Position numbers and translations under genes: made by a program. The notes under the pieces were generated by a model that was given only the letters and a program-made list of their open reading frames with translations, was not told the origin of the DNA and searched no databases. Below, piece after piece: positions 12,798 through 25,293 of a stretch of DNA of 64,000 nt. The DNA is from Pachypanchax playfairii. Taxonomy: Eukaryota; Chordata; Actinopteri; Cyprinodontiformes; Aplocheilidae. The stretch covers positions 3,390,551 through 3,454,550 of the forward strand of contig SSNP01000007.1 in NCBI GenBank assembly GCA_006937955.1. Reading direction: 5' to 3'. The number at the start of each line of letters is the position of its first letter. The first letter of the stretch is position 1.

Positions 12798-14140
12798 TTA
12801 ACTTCATATTGCTTTTGATAAAATCATCAACATAGATTGGAGTAGATTAGGCATTAATGACTGTTTCATCTTTAACCCACATCCCAGCACCAGATATCCT
12901 TCATCAGCAAAAGATTTTTTTAAAATGTATATATCGAGGATTTAGCTAAGATGTGTTAATGTGCCCCACAATTATAAAAAAGTAGGTAAAAATAAGTGAT
13001 GTGCTAGTTGAAATGCATATGTGGTGAAACATTTTAGTGACACTTTTGGATTTACCTGGGATAAAGACAAGAACTGGAAGGACAATAAATTCAGCCAAAT
13101 AAAGCCAAGCTCATGATGTGTGTGCTGTAAGATCCTTTAGCACATCTGTGGATAACAGTATGAAACCAAGACAATGATAAAGGATGTGTAAAGATCTGGT
13201 AACTGCATTCCACTGAAGCTTTGCTGCAGTCTGACACAGAGCAAAACCTTTCAGGTTCTTCAGGTTCCATTCTGCGGGATTAAGAGCTGAAATTCAGGAA
13301 CTCCAAAAGACATAAATCTTTAATAGCTTCAGCATCCTCTAATCCTAAACTGCACAAAGTGGGTCAAAGATAATAAATGTTCTTACTTTGTCACTGTAAG
13401 TTCATAAGCATGGTTCAGTGGTAGAAAATAAAATTTTTACGAAAGTGAAATTCAATCTACAATATGCAAAATTAGAAGTTTTGAGTTAACATTTGACTTG
13501 CATTGGAAAATTCTGAATAAACAAACACACCTGCTGAGGTTCACCAAGTTTATTTTCCTAATAGACATAGCTGTACTGCTGTATTTCAAAATTTGATTGT
13601 AAGAAATCTCTGACGCAGGTTCCAATTTTCTGTCATTACAATTCATTTCACAACAGCCACATCATGTTGCCTATGATAGCTCCCATAGGAGAGACAGAAA
13701 AAAAGAAGAGATGGGGGGGGGCAGGATGCTGACTCAAAGGCAGTAAGATACCCACACCACCCTGCAGGCACGCACAGCAGCCGGAACCAGCAAGAGGTTG
13801 ATGAAATGAGTTTTCATGTGCTTGTTTGAGTGTGTGTTTGTGCACATGATAGTGAGTGTTGGGAGGAAAATGCACACGTGTAAAACAGCATGGACTCTGT
13901 CATCATTGTGTCCAAAGACTTTGAGGCAGTCATTACATCCTCTTCTGAAGCAGTTAGCTTTTTCCCTTTTATAGCTTTACAGCTTTTATTTTATGAGATG
14001 ACCAAATGTTTGTCTGCTCACTGTGTATGTGAGTCCCGGGGGTTTTTTGCTCTGGTGCAAAGACATAAAGAAAACTGGCTGTAAAGTTGCTTTTGTGTTT
14101 AGGAGTTTCTTTACCTAATTTAGCTCTTTTCTCCTTGTAG

Positions 14141-14200
14141 AGGCTGGTAGAGGCGGCAGAGGAAGCACATCTGCAGCATGAAGAGGATCCAGACCTGCAG
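14141..14200 (+). CDS. cacna2d3: cacna2d3 exon 2 of window (20 codons)
   Basis: Acceptor ctccttgtag and donor gtgagt, phase 0 both sides. It encodes RLVEAAEEAHLQHEEDPDLQ, window residues 40-59. The helix RLVEAAEEAHL is invariant in alpha2/delta-3; the acidic end is more variable. Confidence 0.95.
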
Positions 14201-15757
14201 GTGAGTCAATAATCTCCTGTATCCATATTAATATACCCTCCACTCAATCTTAATTTCAGTAAATGAGTCTATGCCTTATTCTTAAAAGCTTTTAAATGAA
14301 TTTGTATCAAGGCCAATTTATTTTTTGTAAAAGATAAGGCTCAGCATATGATGGGCCTGAACTAACCTACCTAAATTCTCCACCAAAATTATTTAAATGT
14401 AGATATTTCCAATGTAACTGCTAGAAAGACAATGAGAGGGGACATAAACCTCAGATGCATTCAATAAAATTTTAGCTACAGTAAAGAAAAAAATGTTATT
14501 ATTAAATAGTTGTTTAGTAATTTGGGGAGTTTTTCTAAACCTTTGTTTTGCAGCTGGTGCTGTGTTAATTTCTGTTTCCCTGTTACTCCCTCAGTTTAGC
14601 ACCATAAACACAGCTCAACACAACACTGGCTGCACATAAACACTGATGCTGTTACAAATCCCTGCATACGGCAAACTGAGGGAAGGATTTTCCCTGACTG
14701 GATTTCCCTGTGGGGTAGAATTGATGCTGAGATTAAAAGTTTCTGCTTTACACTTAAGACATGGTTTAAGTCAACATTAAATCCAAATTTTCGTTTTTAG
14801 CTGAGCAAAGCTACAGCTCATCTAAGTCATCCCATTCATACCTAATGACAAGGTAAAAACAATGAACTTCTATCTAATTTGTTCAAAGAAAAGCAGTCAG
14901 ACAATTTGTAATGCCTTTTTGTAACATAATCTGTGATAATTTCAAACATAAATCATAAAAATATAAATGGTTTTGTAGCATTGCCACATTCTCATTCCAT
15001 AAACCTCCAAATGCTCCAAAATATTCGTAGGAAGTTTCTCCCTCCATTCTGCAGATTTGGACAAATGCCTTCTGCTAATCACATCTGCATACACACCCTC
15101 AAACCAAGCTACTTCTTGCATGGTTCTGCCTCAAATCCATTTTAACAGCTTTAATTTTGAGAGTGCAGCTTTGCATTTTCGAAGTTGTGTGTGTGTGTGT
15201 GTGCAAATGTGAGACAAAATAGTTGAATTTCTGTGTGTGACTGTGTGTAGTTAATGTTTATTGCCTGAGTTAGCTGAAACTTGAGCACGTTTTAAAGTTA
15301 GTTAAAGTAGGAGGAGCGGCAGCAGAAACTTGGGTATTAAAGAGGAAAAGTAGATATTAAGTCAACTTTGAAGTTTTGCTAAACTACTTATGGAGTTTGT
15401 GGCATATGTGCTGGTGTTTGTGTCTGCAGCTAATACGTGTTTACTTTGTCAGTTCTTTAAGGGATTACAGTGAATTTCCTGTGGGTTTTTTTTTTTCTAA
15501 TAGTCACTGGGTTTTTTGGGAAGGATCAGTTATTAAACTAACCACTGACTTTTTCATAGCTCTGAATCCTTTCCTCACTGTACACATAGATTATGATGAT
15601 TTTTTTTGTTCACCTGCTTGTGTCTTCATACTGTCATTTCTCTACTGACAATAACTAAATAAAGCATAGTTCAGTTTTAAAAGACAAGTATAACTAAACT
15701 AATTCTGTGTTTTGAGTTTATAATGTGATGGTAAAATACTTAATGATCTTAACCCCT

Positions 15758-16209
15758 CCTTTACACTGGACATGTAATTGATGCGTAACGTCAGTGAAGC
15801 TTAATACGCAGCTGTTCTTGGCGCGAATCAGACACGTCTCAGAAGCGTAGTGTCGCGGCCTTTACGCGACCTACCCGGCATTCTTACCCAGAAGTTTCAA
15901 AATAAAAGGACACGTGCAGATTTCCTCTACGAAAAAATACATGACCTGTGATGGGTTTGAAGTCTGTAGGGCATGTGAAAGTAAACCACATACCTTCTGG
16001 ATACATGTTGTCGTCTTTCTCCCTGCTTGTTGTTGTGTGTACTGATAAAATCACGTGTGATTTTGCAATTCTTCTGTGATCTCCCGGAACCAGCTGGATG
16101 GAACGGTTTACGCGAGAGATATGCGTCTGAAACACTCCCAGTGGGAAGGGACACTTGGCTGATTTTGCAAGCAAAACGCTACGCCTCGCTGACGAGTCCA
16201 GCGTAAAGG
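15758..16209. mobile_element. Candidate MITE with 34-bp imperfect inverted ends
   Basis: The left end CCTTTACACTGGACATG and the reverse complement of the right end, CCTTTACGCTGGACTCG, agree at 26 of the first 34 positions. The interior is unusually rich in CpG (for example gtgtcgcggcctttacgcga at 15849-15868) against AT-rich surroundings. No clear target duplication is visible and no transposase is encoded. A hAT-type non-autonomous element is the likeliest reading. Confidence 0.6.
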
Positions 16210-19200
16210 ATGAATGATTACAAGTACATGTGAGAAGCTGCATCAATGACTGCCACATATATATCATGTTTATTTTTATAATTGCTTTGTTAGTCTGTTT
16301 TAGACTCTGAGGTAGAGAGATTATCATAAAATATTTTAATAATAAAAGTTAGAAAAAGCAGAGAATGAAACAGAGAACTGGGAGGAGTGTTTACTTAATG
16401 AGAACCAGCTTAGTTGATGAGAGCAGAAGCAAGGCAGTTGTGAGTGGTAAGCTGAAGGAAAAAAGACGAAGAGAGGCAACAAAAACAATTATGACAAGGA
16501 GACTAAAAAAACCAAAAACATTAATATAATTCTCACATGAATAACTTCAAGGCAAAATACATGTATATGTTTGATGGGGAGAATCATTAATGATAACACC
16601 AGCAAAATGAATCTGCCGTATAGCGACTCTTTGTTGCAACTTTAATGGCACTTCAAGGGCTGAGAGAGCATATAGAGTAACAAGAATATATGGAGAAGCA
16701 AAACGAAACCCTAGACCACCGTCATGCAAAGGATAATGTTATAGGTCTCAAAAAATATTGAGAAGAAATACAAATACACGAGGAGAAAAGGTTAAAAGCA
16801 GAGATCATAAACATGCAATCACAGTCATCATTACCGCATGACCACAGTAACAGCACTTCCTTTGATAAGAGATGTAAATGAGTGGGGCCTGCTAGGTAAG
16901 ATATCTGAGAGAAAATAATGTCACGGGGCACATCAAACTACAAAGCTGAAATTTGTCATTAGGTGTAGTTGTCTGAGCTCAAAGCAGCAGATCTTTCACC
17001 AGCTAAATGGCAAAATGTTCATCAAGCGAAGCTGTTGGATCCAATAAAACATCAACATTCACGACAACACGTGTTTTCCTTTTTAAACAAGAATGCTAAC
17101 GATGCTAGAAATGCTTCTGATACCTGATGATTTCTTATACTGACAGTTTTCCTATATAATGCACTTCAATTTCAGAGTTTTCATTGTATGAGTCTTTAAA
17201 AAAAAGGTTTTATTATGTTTCAGCTGCTGTTTTTTTACAGCTAATTGTTTCAAATAGTTTCAGGTGAAGTGAGTCAGCGTTCCTGAGGTGCAATTAAAGC
17301 CTACAGTTGTTGTTTACATGCGTGCATGTTTTCATGAGTGTACACCTGTGTAGGTGTGCATGTTATTATGACAGTCTGATGGTGGCAACTCTAATGCAGC
17401 ATTATACCACAGCACATGGTGAATAGCTGGTAATTATCACCAGCTGAACTAAAAATACCACATCCGTGCTGTAGGGTGAACCCTCCTCCATCACTATTCA
17501 GGAGGGGGGGGGGTTATTATAAAATGTTTGTGTGGTTTATTGCTATTGGATACATATTTGGCTGGCAGCAGTTTGATAGGAATTTCCTTATCTTTCCTTT
17601 CCAGAGCTCTTCTGCTTCCATGTGAAATTGGCATGGTAATCTGCTACGATTTTCCTCCCTCACTCTTTTTTTTTTTTTACCCGCAATGCTTGTGTGCTGT
17701 AAATAGGAAAGCAGAACGCAGTCTCTCCCTGCCCTCTGCAACCAATGATTTCCTTCCTTGGAGGTTAGACAGCCAATTGCCAACCCTCATGTTGACTAAA
17801 AAAATATACCCTCCAAATTCTTTATTTATTTTCATATATGATTTCGAGCTGAGTGAGATAGTCACATTGTTTCTTTGTTTGCCAATGTTCTGTCTGCATT
17901 GTCGGCAAAAATGATTTGACCTGTGTGTTCATCTGAATATCACCTGTCTGGGTGTCGTGTCAGGTGTTAGTGATGTGAAGATGGGATTTTTTTTAAAGCC
18001 ATTCATCCCCTTGCTAGTTTCAACTGCCAAATCTAACACGTCATTACAATTCACATGTTTTGTTTCACCTGCCCACTTCACACACAAATCATTTTAATGC
18101 ACCTCTCTCAACAGGTTTCCCAACGAGAAAGCGACTGCTACCTAGAATAACTCCTATGTAAAAGTCTTCAGAAACCTTCTTTAAAGGATGAATCAGAAAA
18201 GAGAAGGGATCAAAAAGAAACATGCTGCCTCCAGTTCCCTTTTTATTTTATCACTCCAATTCTTAATTCATAGACTTTTTATCAAGCGAGAGTCTTTGAA
18301 GTGTCAAATTTATTAATTCCACAAAATTTCTACTACTTACCGGGGGATTGAAAGTTGGTTAAACCATCTTGAGCTTTTGTGTCTCTGTAAGATTACACAG
18401 TATTTTAAAATTACATACAGGTATTTGATATAAAACACTTGGAAAAAACATAATTTCCTATAATGTTAAAGTGTGAGCTGGGGTTTGTGAGGACCTGAGA
18501 TTGCAGGCAGGCAGGAGAAAAATTCCAGGGATCCATTAACATAAACTAATTGAAGCAGACAAGGTAGAACTGACTTCAAAATTGATGACAGGAGAGAAAC
18601 TACAATGGAACAAAGAAACAGGACAGTATATGCTGGGAAGGCTGATTAGTGGGTGAGTGACACTAGTTTGGTGGGGCAAGTGCATCTTCTCCTAAACGCC
18701 CACCGGATTCTGACAGATTTTTATACCCGGTTACACCACAAAGGAGTTTAAAGTCATGAATCTAATAATTTAGTTTAAATAATTTTCTTTTAAATGTAAA
18801 CAGATAAAAGTACACTAACATTTTTGTTTATGTAACTTTTTTCTTTTTGCACAGTTGCCTTCGTGGTTTATTTCAGTATATGAATCAGTATATTTTTATG
18901 TCTTTTAATATTTGGAATTTGAATATTTTTATTTGAAATATAAATATTTCTTTATTGTCTTCAACATATACCTGTGAAATATTACAAATTTGACTAACAT
19001 GTAATACTGTAATACTTAGGGTAATATCTCATGTGACGGCAGCTGTTGGTATCAAATTGTGAACAGAATTCATAAAGGAGTTTCCTAAATGTCTGGAAAC
19101 ATTCACAAGGGTTCGTAGTTATAAGGCCAGTCTTTGCATCTCTGGACGTTTTAAACATGCTTTAAAAAAGAGATTCACAAGAAAAAACTTCCCTCAAATA

Positions 19201-22200
19201 ATCAGTTTCCTCAGGCCTCTAAAACACATTTGGAATATTTTCTGTTTATTTGATCAAGTTAATTTTATCTATTGAGTCACAAAGTGCAAGAAATTGGAGA
19301 AAACCTTCGAGGCAGATTGGTAACTTATGAGTTGTGACAAAAAAGAATCAGACATTAGACAGAATAGCAGAAACATTGCAATTTGTTTATGTTTAGACAT
19401 ATTCCAAATGGAAATGTGTGTATTTTCTTGTACTTTTCAGTGCCCAGCTGGTCACCAACAGTCACAGCACAGTGAGATGAGTGTGTGATCAGCATTCTAT
19501 CATTAAACTTTAGTATTAAACTTTATCAGTAAGAAGTTTGTAGTTGAAGAGACCTTCTTTTAACCTGGATTTTCTTTTATTGAGCTGTTTGTTCTACAGG
19601 TTGAAAAAAAAATACAGGAACAAAAATGCAGTGATTATCTATCAAAATGCAGCTAAATAAAACAGCTGCAGCATTTGTAAATAGCTTCACATTTCTCATA
19701 GTTGGTGAACTCAGAACTTAAAATACATAAAGTCAGATTTTGAAGTATAGTATTACTTCCTCCTCTCCTCCAAGTTATTTACTCCCTTTGCTGCTTCGTT
19801 TAACCACTGATTATGGTTATCCATGCCCCCTGGTTGTTTTCCAGTCACATTTCCACACTTTTGGAGTATCATCTTCTTTCACAGCAGCATGAATACAGAC
19901 CGTGGATGTGGGGGAGGCAAAGTGGAGATTAAAGTTAAAAGTGAGTACCAGAGGGTGGAGCATCGTGGTCGACCCTCCCTGTGACTCAAACGATTTCTTT
20001 TCTTTATCACACGCCTTCTTGATCCACAGTATTGCTTAATGGAACTTTTTTTTTTTAGATTTTTTACTGAAATAAACTGTCAACAAGAAAATTAAGAAAC
20101 CTCTTCATGGTCTAGAATAACAATAATTCTACCACAATGAACCACTGAATGCTGCAGAAAATCCTTTCTAACTGTGGCTGTACACACCTCTTGTGGTAGT
20201 TCGAAATGATACAATTGTCTTTAATTTTAACTTCCAGTACGAAAATATATTTAAAGGTCCAGTTGTGTAACTATCTGTAGTCTACCCTCACACACGTACC
20301 CAATTCTGTGCAAAGTTCGAGATGTTGACGTGTCCTGACACACATTGTATGGATAAAAACACCTGTTAAGGCACTAGGCCAGAAGAATTTGTGAGTATGT
20401 GAGTGTGTGTCAGGCCATCTAATCACATCCTGCCACTTCCTGTCACAGACTATATATAAGCAACAAGCGATGTTACATCGTTGGGCGAAGCTCTGGCACA
20501 AGCCCCTCTGGTACGTGGTATAATGTGACCTGTTAACTCGCCCCCTGACTTTGAATGAACTTAGAGGAACGGCAGCAGACCCTTCTTTGTGTCTCTTTTT
20601 TTTTGGTGGCTGTTCTTTTAGTTTTTAATCCATCTATTTCAGAGAGAGAGAGAGTCTTTTCCTGTTGCTTTGGACTAAGTGTCAGAATATTTGATCCCCG
20701 CAAAAAGTATTTTAAAAGTATTTTTATTGGCAAATTAAAAACACAGAAGTGTTAATTAAGAAGTGACTTGTTAATCGTAACGCTCCCAAAACACACACAT
20801 TCAGTAAACACAAACAAAAGTGAGCCTGGACTTTGAAATACTTGATGGGAAGTTTAAAGGAGAAAAATCCTAAATTCTTTGATAAGAAAACATTATATTA
20901 ACCAAACTTAACAGTGTTAAGGGATTATTCAGCAAATATCAACTCTGACTTGCTTTCATTTCTGAAAATCCTCCTGCATTTAAAACTTTTGATGCTGCAT
21001 TTTCTGTTACAGACAATGTAACATCCTGTATGTTAGTATATTATTCTACTGGTGGTTTTCCATAAGAATTATTTCACATCTAAATATGTCTGAGTCAAAT
21101 GCAGAAAAAAGTATCTCTTTAAACTTTAAACTTTTTGCATTATTTTGTTATCATATGCAAGGGAACAATATACTGTATTTATCTTTAATAAACTTAAATA
21201 TACATCCATATTTCACTCGTATTTCAATAGAAGGAGATGAAGTATCCTCCATGTTTTACCTTCTGCTAACCTTTATAAATCCTCTGTCTGTCTGTCCCAC
21301 ACTGAGTGAGTGGGTGCTGATGGCACATGTGCAGTCACTCTCTCAGCTTAATGTACTGTAGAGTTAAAGATCAGATTGTTAACACCATGATCTGGGCCTG
21401 CATTAGTGGCACGGCGCACTACTTCACTGAAATGCTGGAATGGCATAACTGAATTACTCAACGCACACACCTACATTTGGACACACATTGAGAAACATGG
21501 GAGGACACAGATGCTCGCGTGCGCACACACACACGTAAACCACGGTTTGCTTCTGTTCTTACACCCACACTGACACCCACACTGCTAAAACTAAAAAAAA
21601 AAACATAAAAAAAACTGTGTAATTTGAAATGGAATGAAAAGTCCACATGTATTAATCTGAATAGTTTATTAAAAGGTTCATTAGTTTGTAATTTTTGAAA
21701 TGTCTTTTTGTAAAATGGATTTCTGTTCATAGTGGGCCTCTTGCGGAATCTTGCACAAACCTCATAATAATGATGATAATAATAATAATCATAACAACAA
21801 CAACAACAACAAGTCAGAGAAATATTTGCATAGACAAGAAAAATTGTTCTTGATTTTTTTGTTTTTTTAGCAGCGGGATAAATGACACTTTAGGTCATCT
21901 TTACAGGGATGATGACCCCACCACACTCTCCACGATCTGAACATAAATTTTAATTGTGACAAATTTGCAATCCAGCCACATTCCAAATAGAAAGGATCTC
22001 ACATCATCACTACGCTGCAGCTGCTGCCAGCACCCTAGACCCAGGATCCAGATACACCCCCAATCCACCATGATGATAAAATACCATGATCTCACCATCA
22101 AAGTTTTGTGCATGCTCAAAGCATCACACTCTGTTTCTTGTAACTGTAAAACCACTCTGTTCTTAATTTGAGCCTGTGAGGGTTAATACACTTATGAAGA

Positions 22201-22862
22201 TCTCAAGACCCTGCATAGACCATTCACATTTTGGCTGGTTTTTACATCATATTGAGATTGTCATCTTGTGTAAAAGGGGACTTAAGAGGATTTGGTCTTC
22301 TCATTAAATGCTCAGTGAAGTAAACAAACAAAGACTTGCTACAGGAAAAAAATCCATTGTGCCTCCCATTTTCTGTATTCTTGCTTATTATAGCAGGAAA
22401 ACATGACAAAAAATATGATGTTCATACTGATCACTTGGAACTAAAGCTCTCTGGGAGACTCTTTTCTTACTCCCTCTCTCACTGTTATACAACAGGTTTC
22501 GTACATTCTCCTGTCGTCAGATGGAACTTGTCATGAGACTTAAGCCAGTTTATTTACATTATTACCTACTTCTACTCTCAAGATACATCCCAGGATCCTA
22601 ATCTTAGTTTAGTCCTCTTATCTGCAGGTTTTGTGCAGAAGATTTGTTCAGAGGTTGCAGGTCCAAGTCCATTTTCAGGCACTGACCTAGAGCGCTCATG
22701 CTGCCTGTTTGCTGTTGGCCATTTCTCAACATTTTCTATCTAAAAATTGTGGAAAAAAAAAAAAAGAAAGGGAAGGAAAGGAAAGTGGTAACGGGACAAA
22801 TTATTAACTGGAAATTTGTTGCAACGACAAAGAATCATTGATTCAGTTTTAGTATAATTTGC

Positions 22863-22864
<2 letters not shown>

Positions 22865-22910
<46 letters not shown>

Positions 22911-22911
22911 G
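22865..22911. repeat. (AAT)n microsatellite
   Basis: About 15 uninterrupted taa units in an intron. Confidence 0.95.
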
Positions 22912-25130
22912 TAAAAGAATAGTTGAATAATAAATTCATATTTACTGTTAAAAGGGAAAAGGGAACTGAGAAAGAGAATGTCTGTCTCATATGCAGTAAA
23001 GTGAATGGTATGTTACCTTCTCTGCCATTATTATTGCCGTTCTCTCATATTTAACCTCAGTTTTTCGATGATGTCTATTAAATATTTGCATTGTGGTTGT
23101 GCTTATATCTTAACTGACCTAAAGACACAGGAAGAAAATTGCTTGAAACAAATGTGCATGAGATAAAGGAAATGCTAACAGGCACAAATGATTCAATGCA
23201 AAAATAAAAAGCGAAAACAAACAAACAAAAATATACTATAATGACTTGTGTGCTGTAGGTGCATCTGGCTTTTTCTGTGTGTAGCATGCATGAAGCTGTA
23301 TGTGTGGGGCATAAGCCAAATAACTTCACTATTCAATTAACTACTCAGAATTATAGTTTAAGGTACGATATCACATTAACTAAAGAAGTTTAACTTCTCT
23401 GCACTTATTTTGGTGAACAAACAAACTTTGGACAAAGTAACAAGTCAAAATTCAGCAACTCTTGCCCCAGTTTCACCATAATAAAACAAACAACAACACA
23501 TCTTATTTGTCTCATTATTTTCATTTTATTTTGATATCTAATATTACAGTATGTTGTAGTGACTTGTCCAGGATATCTTATCAGGATAAAACAGTATATA
23601 AGTGAATGAGTGTGTATGTTTAATGACTTTCAACACTATGTCAACTTTTTTAAGTTTGTGTCCACATGGGGACGGAGAAGACTACGTGAAAAGCAAGACA
23701 AAAGTTTGCAACACTGGACTTTCTCACCTTGAAATGGGAGTGTCTTCCTTGATAAAAGCTATTAAATCCAATCAGACCTGATTAATTATACCGATAGGCG
23801 CTGGGCTTGCTAACCTAAGTGATGGCTTTATCTGTGTTTTGCTCTGTGCTGAAGGGAAGGTGTTGCTTCCCATGAGAGTTGAAGAAGATTTAGTCTTTTG
23901 AAGGTTATTGGTGTTAGAATGGAGAAGTGTTGAAGTGTATCTTTCAGCAGCTTAGGAATAGAATTCACTAAAGGATGTGATCATAAATTATATTTAGAGT
24001 CCTAACACTTGTATTAAAGTTTAGTGATCAATAAACAGCTTATTATTGTGTGTTGTATTATTTCTAACAAATCGCTTAGTCTAAGCTCTCTTATTCCAAA
24101 CAGACTCACTGTTCACTTTATTTCTCTTTCCATTCCACCCAAATCTTGCCTTAGAAATGAGTCCAAAGGGCTTCTGAACATGTCAGGAGGGTAAGTTGGA
24201 GTAAATTCTCAGTCATCCAAGTAATGAAACCCTACCTTTTTAACAGAAGGCAACTGAACTCACTTGTCTGTTTCTTGCAGACTTTCACCCTTCATTGGAC
24301 AGTCCTGTTTCAGTCTTTACAATGGATCGGTCTTGACTTGTAAAACTTGTAAAATCATGGAGTTAGATGAGTCATTAAACCACATGTACATATTCAGATT
24401 TTGGCTATTTGAAAACCAGATTGTTTATGGAGTTATTCTTCCATTGTGACATTGATTTGACCAAATCATTTGCAAGGCACTGTAACTGGCATTGTTTTAA
24501 TAAATAAAGTTATTTAAATCATATTTTCATGTTTTTGGTGAGGTTAGATTAAAAAGGCCAGAGAAAATTGCTGCATTTGTGCTTCTACAGTTACTAAACT
24601 TGTTTTCCAAAACTTTTAAACTCACAAGTTCACCATATTAGTTAGACAATTAAGGAACATATTTTATACTCACTGCATCATAGGTTCCTCTATCTTCTCA
24701 ATTATCTTGTATGATACTCCTCAAAAGTGTTTGGTTGCATGTATTATCTTTGAATACTCTTTATAAGTACTGTATGTACAATACTAAAAGTACTTAAGAG
24801 AGCAGAGCACCTCATGCAGAATCAAGTTAGAAACAGAGTTCAGAAGCCTGAAGTGAAATTTGTAAACTCTGCAGCTCTCCCCTGTAGCAATATACACGTC
24901 CTGGCATGATCCAAGGATTCAGGTTACCTCAGTATGCAAACCACTCTGAGTCAGCATTTATGCGACCAAGTTCTCCCACATCCTGACAACATGACTCAGC
25001 AAGCTGAGTACTCTGAGACTGAGACTCTTACTTCTGACTGACAGCTTTAGTAAATATTTAACTATAGGGTAACGTTTCAGCTGGATGCAGCGGTTTTTAA
25101 ATCCTTCTTTCCATGTGTTTTTCTTTCCAG

Positions 25131-25293
25131 TATGAATACTTCAACGCTGTGTTGATCAATGAGGTTGATAACCAGGGGAACAGTGTAGAACTGGGAGGAG
25201 AGTTTATCCTGCAGCCCAATGACCACTTTAACAACCTGTCAGTCAACCTCAGCCTCAGCGTGGTCCAGGTGCCCACCAATATGTACAACAAAG
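25131..25293 (+). CDS. cacna2d3: cacna2d3 exon 3 of window
   Basis: Acceptor ttctttccag, donor gtaagt at 25294; 163 nt, phase 0 in and phase 1 out. It opens YEYFNAVLINEVDNQGN and contains PNDHFNNL followed by two NLS glycosylation sequons, ending VQVPTNMYNK plus one base. Window residues 60-113. This is the VWA_N-type region just before the VWA domain. Confidence 0.95.

Larger units (their letters stand above)
996..14140 (+). other. 13.1-kb intron with several transposon remnants
   Basis: The largest intron in the window. It holds a TTAA-flanked MITE (2923-3389), a broken Tc1 transposase (about 3430-4110) and a further TTAA-flanked element (12295-12797). The stretch 8600-9470 is relatively rich in gag/cag triplets and may be old repeat, but I could not assign it. 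The rest is AT-rich intron with no recognisable coding sequence or RNA gene. Confidence 0.7.
14201..25130 (+). other. 10.9-kb intron
   Basis: Contains a CpG-richer terminal-inverted-repeat element at 15758-16209 and an (AAT)n microsatellite at 22865-22911. A stretch near 20255-20290 begins like a common fish repeat (aaaggtccagttgtgtaa), but I cannot define its end. Small open frames here have no recognisable product. Confidence 0.7.

Noticed and set aside
22640..22690. tRNA-like B-box (ggttgcaggtccaagtcc)
   Set aside because: No A box at the right distance and no cloverleaf, so neither a tRNA gene nor a definable SINE head.
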